Assembly (NCBI GenBank): GCA_025355915.1
Contig: JANXYT010000487.1
Span: 1 to 7,666 of the forward strand
DNA: 7,666 nt
Reading direction: 5' to 3'
DNA from: Holophagaceae bacterium
GTDB lineage: Bacteria > Acidobacteriota > Holophagae > Holophagales > Holophagaceae
Numbering within the stretch: position 1 is the stretch's first letter; each line of letters begins with the position of its first letter. The notes below the pieces were generated by a model. That model had not been told where the DNA came from. It searched no databases and saw only the letters and a list, made by a program, of their open reading frames with translations. This document shows, in pieces, positions 1 through 6,332 of the stretch. Both the position numbers and the translations under genes were made by a program.

Positions 1-253
1 AAGGACATCCGATGCGCCACGCATCCCGGAACGAGCACGACGCGTGCGGGGTTGGCTTCATCGCCAGCCGGACGGGTAAAGCCTGCCATCAGATTCTCGC
101 GGATGCCCTTCATGCCCTGAGATGCGTCGAGCACCGGGGCATGAAGGGCATCCGCGAGAATCTGATGGCAGGCTTTACCCGTCCGGCTGGCGATGAAGCC
201 AACCCCGCACGCGTCGTGCTCGTTCCGGGATGCGTGGCGCATCGGATGTCCTT
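1..253. repeat. Perfect 117-bp inverted repeat with 19-base spacer
   Basis: I paired bases 1-117 with 137-253 position by position and found no mismatch. Only 118-136 is unpaired. Both arms encode the first ~35 residues of the same gltB-like protein. The plus reading through the spacer continues the natural GltB sequence (ALRCVEHRG), whereas the minus reading through the spacer gives unrelated residues. The spacer is therefore in the gene's own orientation only on the plus strand, and the sequence folds back after it. The left arm begins at base 1, so the repeat may extend beyond the window. A perfect hairpin of this size at the edge of a sequence is typical of a fold-back chimera from library preparation, amplification or assembly. 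A real inverted duplication is possible but less likely. Confidence 0.97.
137..242 (-). CDS. gltB: Glutamate synthase large subunit, N-terminal fragment (authentic-looking copy)
   Basis: This is the first 35 residues of a class-II glutamine amidotransferase domain, beginning [16 protein letters not shown]. The EHDACGVGF block is the hallmark of the GltB N-terminus. Cys12 would be the N-terminal nucleophile exposed by removal of a short propeptide, and it releases ammonia from glutamine for glutamate synthesis from 2-oxoglutarate. The ATG start (242-240) is preceded by a GAAGGA Shine-Dalgarno sequence at 254-249, seven bases away. The gene diverges from dnaX. Homology stops at 137 because the sequence folds back on itself: the following codons (PVLDASQG) do not fit the family, and the frame then runs through the opposite arm to the window edge without a stop. 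The full gene would be about 1500 codons, so only the start is present. Identity rests on a short stretch; another class-II amidotransferase is less likely. Confidence 0.7.
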
Positions 254-267
254 CGGGAGTACCGAAG
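249..267 (-). promoter_or_regulatory. gltB leader hairpin covering its ribosome binding site
   Basis: Bases 251-256 (cttcgg) and 262-267 (ccgaag) form a perfect 6-bp stem around the 5-base loop 257-261. In the gltB-sense RNA, the 3' arm of this stem overlaps the GAAGGA Shine-Dalgarno sequence (254-249). Folding would partly hide the ribosome binding site. Stem and overlap are seen directly; a role in translational control is inference, and a 6-bp stem in GC-rich DNA can arise by chance. Confidence 0.35.
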
Positions 268-276
268 ATTAGCGTG

Positions 277-290
277 AATGGCCGGCCATT
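277..290. promoter_or_regulatory. 14-bp perfect palindrome in the divergent gltB/dnaX intergenic region
   Basis: AATGGCCGGCCATT is fully self-complementary and lies 35 bp upstream of the gltB start and 60 bp upstream of the dnaX start. A symmetric site between divergent genes could be an operator for a dimeric regulator. The core is also a GGCCGGCC-type GC palindrome that could be fortuitous. No recognised regulator consensus is matched. Confidence 0.3.
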
Positions 291-330
291 GGAGCCTCCT
301 CCCTGCTTATGGGGCATGTCGATCGATCTT

Positions 331-351
331 ATGGGAGACTGGATTTCCCAT
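331..351 (+). promoter_or_regulatory. dnaX ribosome binding site and start codon inside a hairpin
   Basis: AUGGGAGA (331-338) pairs with UUUCCCAU (344-351) to give eight base pairs, one of them G-U, around a five-base loop. The 5' arm contains the only Shine-Dalgarno-like sequence, GGGAG (333-337, 12 bases from the start). The 3' arm contains the first two bases of the dnaX ATG (350-352). Folding would sequester both. This is also the sequence that decides the start: the in-frame ATG at 278 is 24 codons upstream and adds residues unlike any DnaX N-terminus. Regulation by this structure is inference. Confidence 0.4.
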
Positions 352-1966
352 GACCACCCTCGCCCTCAAGTACCGTCCCCGCCTTCTCTCCGACCTCGTG
401 GGCCAGGAGGGGAGCGTGAAGGCGCTGGCCAACGCCCTGAAGCGGGCCAAGGAGAGCGGACGCATTCACCAGGCCTACCTGTTCGCGGGCGTCCGTGGCA
501 CGGGCAAGACCAGCACGGCGCGCATCCTGGCCCGGGCCTTGAACTGCATCGAGGGCCCCACGGCCACGCCCTGCGGCGTCTGCGACCCCTGCCGCGCCGC
601 CGAGCAGCCGGACACCAGCCTGGATATCGTCGAAATCGACGCCGCCAGCCGGGCCTCCGTGGCCGATGCCCGGGCCCTACGCGAGCAGGTGCAGACCCGC
701 CCCGCCTTCTGCCGCTACCGGATCTACATCATCGACGAAGTGCACATGCTCAGCACCGAGGCCTTCAATGCCTTGCTGAAGGTCCTCGAGGAGCCGCCGC
801 CTCACGCGATCTTCGTGCTGGCCACCACCGAACTGCAGGATGTACCCGACACCATCAAGAGCCGCGTCCAGATCTTTCCCTTCCGCCTGATCCCGGTGGG
901 CCTCATCGAAGGACGGCTGAAGCACGTCTGCGAGCAGGAGGGCGTGGAGGTCGAAGACGGCAGTCTGCGGTTGGTGGCCGAGGCCGGCCAGGGTTCCATG
1001 CGTGACGCACTGACCATCCTGGATCGCGTCATCTCCGCCGGGGACGGGAAGGTGCAGCAGGAGGCGGTTCGCGAGCAGTTGGGTATCGTCAGCGCCCACC
1101 TGGTGCAGGGCGTCATGTCGGCCTTGGCCATCGGCGATACCGCCGCCTTGGTGGAGGCTTGCCGCGAGCTGAATGAACAGGGAGCCGACTGGGCCACCTT
1201 CTGGCGGGAGCTGGTCCTCGCCTTTCGCGACCGCCTGGAGCAGGAGGCGCGGGCCGCCCGCGGCCCGCACGAATTGCTGCGCTGGGCTCGGATGTTGAAC
1301 CTGCTGCTGAGCCGTGAGCGCGACTTGCGCGATAGCAGCCTGCCCCGGGTGGTGGTGGAACTGGCCCTGATCACCGCCGCGCAACTGCCCCATCTGGCCC
1401 CCCTGGATGCCCTCGTGTCCGGGACCGCCACCGCTGCCGTTCCCATGCGGCCTTCAGGCGCTTCGGTAGGCTCACCGCCGGTCCCTCCCAAGGCCCCCCA
1501 GGTCGCGCCGGCGCCTGAGGGGCCTCGTCGGCCGGCCCCCGCTCCGCAGTCACCGGCCCAATCTGCGCCGGCTCCGCCTGCGGTTCGATCGGTTCAGGGC
1601 GCATCCGATCAGCTTAGGGCGGCCTGCAGCGAGGCGCTGCGCCGGGTACCCGGCCTTCGTGCCCTGGCCACCGCACCGCAGATGGCTTCAGACCTGCGTT
1701 GGGAACCGCCCGTGCTCCGCTTCCGATTCCCGGGCAACGTCCGACAGACCCTTCAGGATTTTGAGCGGGAGAAGGCGAGTCCTCACCTGCTCGCCGCCCT
1801 GGCTTCTGCCTTGCCTGGCCTGGAGGTGGTGGACATCCGCTTCGACGACGAGGGGAACCTCGCGACATCCGACCGGCCGCAGGACCGCCTCCGCCGCGAA
1901 CCGGCCTTCCAGGAACTGCTGCGCCTCAGCGGCGGTGAAGTGCTCGAGATCCGGAGCGAGGGCTGA
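350..1966 (+). CDS. dnaX: DNA polymerase III subunit tau (clamp-loader ATPase)
   Basis: This 538-residue protein is the motor of the replication clamp loader, which opens the beta clamp and ties together the polymerases at the fork. Visible motifs are the family N-terminus LALKYRPR, Walker A GVRGTGKT (47-54), the four zinc cysteines C66, C75, C78 and C81, Walker B IYIIDE (125-130), sensor 1 around T159-T160, the arginine finger in SRVQ (R172) and sensor 2 GSMRDAL (215-221). In many relatives the finger motif reads SRC; here the cysteine is valine. Residues ~364-418 are a Pro/Ala-rich linker, followed by a tau-type C-terminal domain. I see no A-rich slippery run anywhere in the gene, so an E. 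coli-style frameshifted gamma product is not expected. It diverges from gltB and converges on the moaD-like gene. Confidence 0.96.
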   Translation: MTTLALKYRPRLLSDLVGQEGSVKALANALKRAKESGRIHQAYLFAGVRGTGKTSTARILARALNCIEGPTATPCGVCDPCRAAEQPDTSLDIVEIDAASRASVADARALREQVQTRPAFCRYRIYIIDEVHMLSTEAFNALLKVLEEPPPHAIFVLATTELQDVPDTIKSRVQIFPFRLIPVGLIEGRLKHVCEQEGVEVEDGSLRLVAEAGQGSMRDALTILDRVISAGDGKVQQEAVREQLGIVSAHLVQGVMSALAIGDTAALVEACRELNEQGADWATFWRELVLAFRDRLEQEARAARGPHELLRWARMLNLLLSRERDLRDSSLPRVVVELALITAAQLPHLAPLDALVSGTATAAVPMRPSGASVGSPPVPPKAPQVAPAPEGPRRPAPAPQSPAQSAPAPPAVRSVQGASDQLRAACSEALRRVPGLRALATAPQMASDLRWEPPVLRFRFPGNVRQTLQDFEREKASPHLLAALASALPGLEVVDIRFDDEGNLATSDRPQDRLRREPAFQELLRLSGGEVLEIRSEG

Positions 1967-1972
1967 TCAGCC
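1961..1972. other. 12-bp palindrome made by two abutting stop codons
   Basis: GGCTGATCAGCC is perfectly symmetric. Its left half is the last Gly codon and TGA stop of dnaX, and its right half is the last Gly codon and TGA stop of the convergent moaD-like gene. The two coding regions have no intergenic base between them. It lacks a U-tract on either side, so it is not an intrinsic terminator. The symmetry follows from both genes ending GGC TGA. Confidence 0.8.
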
Positions 1973-2188
1973 GCCTGAAACCGGAGGCATGAGGGCGACT
2001 TCGTCACCCTCTGCGAGGGGGGTGGCGCGGTCGGCGAAGCTCTGGTTCACGGCCAGCAGGGCGTCCTTGGGCAGGTTCGCCAAACGCGGATCCGCCAACA
2101 GGTCCCCCAGGGTGGGTGCCGCGGGCAATTCCAGGTCGCTGAACCCCAACAGGGCGCGGTAACGGGCGAAGCATTTTACTGTGACCAT
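1967..2188 (-). CDS. MoaD/ThiS-family small sulfur carrier
   Basis: This 73-residue ubiquitin-fold protein ends in MPPVSGG. The C-terminal Gly-Gly is the feature that is adenylated and then thiocarboxylated in MoaD, ThiS and relatives. The N-terminus (MVTVKCFARYRALLG) and the EGDEVALMPPVSGG tail resemble MoaD, the small subunit of molybdopterin synthase, more than ThiS. I chose the ATG at 2188 because GGAG lies six bases upstream; the in-frame ATG at 2200 has no well-placed ribosome binding site and adds only MESG. It follows tamB by 34 bp on the same strand and is probably co-transcribed with it. No MoaE, MoeB, ThiG or other cofactor gene is in the window, so the partner is unknown. It could supply molybdopterin synthase from a separate locus or serve another sulfur-transfer pathway. 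Confidence 0.85.
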   Translation of the reverse strand: MVTVKCFARYRALLGFSDLELPAAPTLGDLLADPRLANLPKDALLAVNQSFADRATPLAEGDEVALMPPVSGG

Positions 2189-2200
2189 CCCTGACTCCAT

Positions 2201-2225
2201 CCCACAGCCTACAGCCCACAGCCTA
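2201..2225. repeat. Short tandem direct repeat at the tamB stop
   Basis: CCCACAGCCTA occurs at 2201-2211 and again at 2215-2225, with CAG between (period 14). The second copy includes the tamB stop codon (2223-2225), and the array fills most of the gap to the moaD-like gene. On the sense strand it reads as alternating GGCTGTGGG and GGCTGTAGG units. Two units could be simple slippage or one member of a dispersed intergenic repeat; the window cannot tell. Confidence 0.6.
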
Positions 2226-5200
2226 TTTGGGGCTCCATGTATGCCGGATCTCTCCTGAAGGGCTCAGGCCGGAGCTGCCGGCCTTGCTGCCGCCCAACTG
2301 GAAGATAAAGTCGCCGAAGCGCCATTCAAACTGCAGCGAACTGATGCTCAACTCCCCACTCTTCTTGTGGGAGATGACCCAGGCGCTGCGCTGCCCCAGC
2401 AGGTTGATGCTCTTGCCCAGGGTGAATTCTCGCTCGGTGGTGCCCGTGCTCGTGGTGCGCACGGCGACATTGACCCGGTCCAGCCCCAGGGTCCGCCGCA
2501 GCTGTTCCTGGAAGTTGGCGAGGGCGAGGGTGGAGACGAGGCCCGAGCCGGCACTGGCCAGGCCCGAGGTGATGGCGCCCTGAGTGGAGCCCGACGAAGC
2601 ACCGGCGGTGCCCACATTGGCCACGTTGCCGGGATTGATGAGGATGGACACGATTTCGTCCTGGCGCAGGCTGGGGGTGGAACTCGGCACGATGGTCAGG
2701 TTGCTGAGCGTGCCGCGGATATCGAGCGTCACGGTGTAGCCCGGGATGGAGCTGACACTGCCCTGGAGGTTGATCAAGGGATCGAGGGGGCTGGCTTCGG
2801 AGAACTTGAGGGAGCCTCGGTCCACGACCATGTCGCCTGCGGGGAAGATGTTGGTGATGCGGCCGCCGGGCTGGAAGAGCAGCGTGCCTTTGGGCACGGG
2901 GTGGCCGAGGGTGCCGAGGATCTGGAAGGGCCCCTCCGTGCGGCCCTCAAGCTTCATCAAATTGGATTCGAAGCTCCAGGGACGGCGGAGATCGAGATCC
3001 AGGTCGAGGCGGATCCGCTCCAGCGGATCATCCAGGTCCAACCCGGTGAGGCCGCCGCTATCGCTGAGGGTGCTCCGCAGGAGCTGGTCCATCAGCTTCA
3101 CTTCGGTGAGGTAGCTCAGGCGGTCCGCCCGCAGCCTCCCCTTGAGCAAGCCACTCTCCTCAGTGCCCTCGAGGGTGGCCTGCAGGGAACCCTGGAGGTC
3201 CAGGCCGTCGGGTACGTCCCGCAGCTGGAAGTTGGCGAGGGAGGCCTTGAAGGCGTAGGAATCCAGGCCCCCAAGCCGCCAGGCCACCGCCCCGCTCGTC
3301 TTGAGCTCGCCGTGGGCCAGGGTGCCGCGCATGGGGTTTTCTTCGGAGATGGCCAGGGTCCGGTCCTTCAGCACCACCTCGGCGTAAAGATCTTCCACCC
3401 CCTGGTATCCGCGAAGGTACGCCTGGCCTTTGTCCAGGGACAGGGTTCCGTCCAGCAGAGGGTCGGCGTAGGTGCCGTGCGCCAGAACGTCGAAGCGGCT
3501 GACGCCCAGTACGTGCAGGTCGGAAAGCAGACTGTACTCATCCACCTCCAGTACCCGGTCCAGGATGGATTTCAGGTGCGCGAGGTCGGCCGAGCCTCGG
3601 GCCTGGATGGCCATGGGGGCAGATTTCAGGAAGGGAACCGTGCCCGACAGTCGCACCAGGGCGGCCTGTGATTCGGCTGGAAGGGTAGGCCCAAGCCCGC
3701 CACCCGCCAGGGAGATGTCCACCTCCGCGCCGAGGGCATTCCCCCGCAGGGCCGAAGGACGGCTCTGGTGCAGTTCGAAGGCGCCGAACTGAGCCGCCAA
3801 CTGGTCGAGGGATCCGTTCCAGACCAGGTCGCGGCCAGCCTTCCAACGCCCCTGGGCGGTCGCCGCCAGGCTGAGATCCTTGAGCAAGTCCCCGGTCAGA
3901 CTCCGGGCCAAGGCCTCGGTGTGAACGCTATCGGGTGAAATGACCAGGCTGAGGTCGCCGGTGAGGTCAGGGCCGTCCTGGCGGGCCCGGAGATCAAGCA
4001 GGGGCCGGGCCATGCCCTCGAAGCTGAGGTGGGCCTCCAATCGTCCCCGGTCGAGGCTGACCTGGGCTTCGAGGCCTTCCACGCTCTGGTCGCTGAAGAA
4101 GATCCGGCCCCGTTTCAAATGCATTCGTCCTTCCGGCAACTCGAAGTCGCCAAGGGGACTGGTGATGGGGCCGAGGAGGCGGGCCTCCACCTGGGCCTGG
4201 ATCTGTGGCCCTGGGAGGGCCAGCAGCTGGGAATCCAGGCGTCCGCCGAGGTCCACCCACCAGGTCCATCGCTGGAAATCCATGTCGGCCTGGCCGGAAA
4301 GTGCCAGGGTGCCCTCCGGTGGGCCATCCCCCCGGCCCAACTGGGCAGGGCCCCCCGCAATCCGCACCTCGGACAGCTTCATCCGGAGGGATTCTAAATC
4401 CATCCAAAAATCCCAAGAAGCCGCTGGAATTTTGATTCCGTAAACATCACCTGATTCAACTTGGGCCGCTCCGTTCATGGTGATGTGATTGAATGGCCCC
4501 TGGAGCCGGACCCAGCCACTGGCCGTCCCGGTGACGGGATACTCCTTCCCCTCGCTGTCCTTGAGGTCAGCGGCCCTCAGCCCCTCGGCCACGGGGAGCC
4601 CAGCGGCGGTGAAGCACATGTCCATCTGGCCCTGCCCTGGCGCGGTGTGGGCCCAGGTGAGCCAGAGGTCTCCCCCGCCGCGGCCGTCATCTTTGCGGAG
4701 ATCGATGTCCTTGACCCACAGATCGGACCCACGGATCTCCACCTTAGCCTGGAGGCTGTCGGCATGGGCTCCGTGCCAGCGTGGTTGCTTGATTTCACTG
4801 GACCCATTCACTTCAAGCCCGCCCGCGCGGCTCCAACGGATCGTGGCTTGGGCCAGGGTCTGGCCCTCCATATCCAGGTCCGCCACCTTCCAGGCACTCA
4901 TCGCGTGGGCCACCTGGTCCGCGCCGATCTGGGCATGACCCTCGCCCTCCAGCTGGATCAGGCTCCGGGCCCCCAAGGTGGCCTGGCCGGATACGTCGAG
5001 CTTCAGGGCTTCGAAATCCAGGTTCAGACGATCCAGGCTGACCCGCCCCCGGTCGAGGGTGGCGTCTAGTCCGCCCGCATCGAGCCCATGCTGGGAAAGG
5101 GAGACTTTAAGGGAGGCCTGCCAGCGGTCCAGGCGGGTGGGCGGAGCACCGATCCTGGGCCCGCGGACCTGGGCCTGAGCCGTCCCCTTCACGCCATGGA

Positions 5201-6332
5201 ACTCCGGAAGGCGCAGGATGCGACCGAGCACGTCCAGATCGAGGTTCTTCCCCTGGACGGTGGCCTGGACCGGCACCTGCTGCGACCAGCTTCCCTGGGC
5301 GTTCAATTCCCCCTGCGGAGAGGTCCACCGTAGATGATCCAGACGGGCGTGGTCCAGCCCTCCGCCGCCCTTCACTTCAAGGTTGCCGGGGAGGAAGGTC
5401 CTCTGGTTCGGCCGCAGATGCTGGCCGTCGGCGATTAGGGTCCAGATCGGCTGCTTCACGGAACCCCGAAGGGTTCCCCCGATGTCCAGCCTTCCCGTCA
5501 AGGGGGGAGGTTTGGTCCCGGCCCAGCGGGTCACCTGGGCAAGGTCCAGAATCCCTGAGAGGTTGGCCTCCACCCGATCCGATGTTTTAAGTGTTCCTGT
5601 GTCGAAGCGGCCCTTGAGTCGGACTTGGCTCTCTCCGAGACGAAGGTAGGCTTCGTTGACGACCAATGCGGTCACGCCGGTTTCTGAGACTTCCCCGTTC
5701 AGATCCAGGCGGCCCTTTTCCCAGCCTCCGGGGCCTTTCACAGCCAGCTGAGCTCCGGCCAGATCCATCCGCACATGGTTGGGCCCGAGCCCCGTGGCCT
5801 TCACATCGAACTGGTAGCGCAGGGCCGGGATGCCGCGCAAGGGTTCAGGCAGCTCAACCTCTCCGCTGGTGAGGCTGAAGAGGTCAAGACGGACCTGGGG
5901 CAGGGGCTCTTTCCGCGGGGGACGCTGTTTGAGCCGGAGGGAGGCGAGCCCAGCCTCGGTCAGCCGCAGGTGGGGATGCTCCAGCCGCACGGAATAAAGG
6001 TGGTACGTCGACGTCCGGAAGGACCAGAGATCGAACTGGATCTCGGCGCGCTTGACGGTCAGAAGGTCGCCGCCCAGCCGGATGTCATGGAGCGTCACGG
6101 ACCCCAACAGGGGATGGAGATCGATCTGGCCAATGGCGAGCGGTAGCCCCGTCTCGTCCCGGACCAGCGCATCGAGCCGGCCCACGGCCCAGCGAAGGAC
6201 CACGGGCCGGGTGGTCAGCCAGGGCCCCACCGTCAGCACCGTGGCACCCGCCACGAGGGTATAGGACACCCTGCGGAGCCACCGCCGGCCCCAGAGCCGC
6301 TGAACCTCGTCCTTAGTGGGTTGCCAAATCAT
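2223..6332 (-). CDS. tamB: TamB/AsmA-like translocation and assembly module protein
   Basis: This is a 1369-residue TamB-family protein. Such proteins are anchored in the inner membrane, span the periplasm as a long beta-rich groove, and are implicated in lipid transport to, or assembly of, the outer membrane. Residues 1-21 are basic (GRRWLRR) and cytoplasmic, ~22-39 form one hydrophobic anchor, and the AsmA-like part follows. Most of the protein is repeated amphipathic beta-strand sequence. The C-terminal domain is of the TamB (DUF490) type, with LRQDEIVSIL at ~1222-1231, a Gly/Ser/Ala-rich stretch at ~1232-1270, and a strand-rich end closing in HTWSPK. The length is close to E. coli TamB (about 1260). 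The ATG at 6332 overlaps the kinase stop by one base as TGATG, with no clear Shine-Dalgarno sequence, so translation is probably coupled. A TTG at 6359 is in frame but lies inside the kinase. No TamA/Omp85 gene is visible nearby. Confidence 0.88.
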   Translation of the reverse strand: MIWQPTKDEVQRLWGRRWLRRVSYTLVAGATVLTVGPWLTTRPVVLRWAVGRLDALVRDETGLPLAIGQIDLHPLLGSVTLHDIRLGGDLLTVKRAEIQFDLWSFRTSTYHLYSVRLEHPHLRLTEAGLASLRLKQRPPRKEPLPQVRLDLFSLTSGEVELPEPLRGIPALRYQFDVKATGLGPNHVRMDLAGAQLAVKGPGGWEKGRLDLNGEVSETGVTALVVNEAYLRLGESQVRLKGRFDTGTLKTSDRVEANLSGILDLAQVTRWAGTKPPPLTGRLDIGGTLRGSVKQPIWTLIADGQHLRPNQRTFLPGNLEVKGGGGLDHARLDHLRWTSPQGELNAQGSWSQQVPVQATVQGKNLDLDVLGRILRLPEFHGVKGTAQAQVRGPRIGAPPTRLDRWQASLKVSLSQHGLDAGGLDATLDRGRVSLDRLNLDFEALKLDVSGQATLGARSLIQLEGEGHAQIGADQVAHAMSAWKVADLDMEGQTLAQATIRWSRAGGLEVNGSSEIKQPRWHGAHADSLQAKVEIRGSDLWVKDIDLRKDDGRGGGDLWLTWAHTAPGQGQMDMCFTAAGLPVAEGLRAADLKDSEGKEYPVTGTASGWVRLQGPFNHITMNGAAQVESGDVYGIKIPAASWDFWMDLESLRMKLSEVRIAGGPAQLGRGDGPPEGTLALSGQADMDFQRWTWWVDLGGRLDSQLLALPGPQIQAQVEARLLGPITSPLGDFELPEGRMHLKRGRIFFSDQSVEGLEAQVSLDRGRLEAHLSFEGMARPLLDLRARQDGPDLTGDLSLVISPDSVHTEALARSLTGDLLKDLSLAATAQGRWKAGRDLVWNGSLDQLAAQFGAFELHQSRPSALRGNALGAEVDISLAGGGLGPTLPAESQAALVRLSGTVPFLKSAPMAIQARGSADLAHLKSILDRVLEVDEYSLLSDLHVLGVSRFDVLAHGTYADPLLDGTLSLDKGQAYLRGYQGVEDLYAEVVLKDRTLAISEENPMRGTLAHGELKTSGAVAWRLGGLDSYAFKASLANFQLRDVPDGLDLQGSLQATLEGTEESGLLKGRLRADRLSYLTEVKLMDQLLRSTLSDSGGLTGLDLDDPLERIRLDLDLDLRRPWSFESNLMKLEGRTEGPFQILGTLGHPVPKGTLLFQPGGRITNIFPAGDMVVDRGSLKFSEASPLDPLINLQGSVSSIPGYTVTLDIRGTLSNLTIVPSSTPSLRQDEIVSILINPGNVANVGTAGASSGSTQGAITSGLASAGSGLVSTLALANFQEQLRRTLGLDRVNVAVRTTSTGTTEREFTLGKSINLLGQRSAWVISHKKSGELSISSLQFEWRFGDFIFQLGGSKAGSSGLSPSGEIRHTWSPK

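Larger units (their letters stand above)
12..272 (+). pseudogene. Fold-back duplicate of the gltB 5' end
   Basis: The first 43 codons (12-140) encode the GltB-like N-terminus, including the putative nucleophile Cys12 and the conserved EHRG block at residues 40-43. The EHRG block is absent from the minus-strand copy. After residue 43 the frame enters the inverted arm and reads the antisense of the same gene, then ends at a stop at 270-272. The resulting 86-residue product is a chimera with no expected function. Only 11 bases precede its start here, although they include the same GAAGGA ribosome binding sequence as the other copy. Its value is that it shows what should follow residue 35 in the real gene. 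It is most likely an artefact; otherwise it is a broken gene copy. Confidence 0.7.

Noticed and set aside
266..271. TAATCT on the minus strand as a -10 box for gltB
   Set aside because: No acceptable -35 sequence lies 16-18 bases upstream, and one hexamer alone is weak evidence.
278..349. Upstream in-frame ATG (278) as the dnaX start
   Set aside because: The extra 24 residues do not resemble DnaX, and the family N-terminus begins at the ATG at 350. The 278 ATG also lies inside the intergenic palindrome.
1490..1500. C-run in the dnaX linker as a frameshift site
   Set aside because: The run is not a recognised slippery heptamer in phase, and proline-rich coding in GC-rich DNA explains it.
2367..3671. 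434-codon open frame on the plus strand antisense to tamB
   Set aside because: Its translation is low-complexity (Gly/Ala/Glu/Gln-rich) without motifs and mirrors tamB codons; such long antisense frames are usual in GC-rich genes. The same applies to 4461-5069 and to 193-1005 over dnaX.
4445..4485. CATCACC / GGTGATG inverted repeat inside tamB
   Set aside because: Seven-base arms separated by 27 bases within a coding region are expected by chance.
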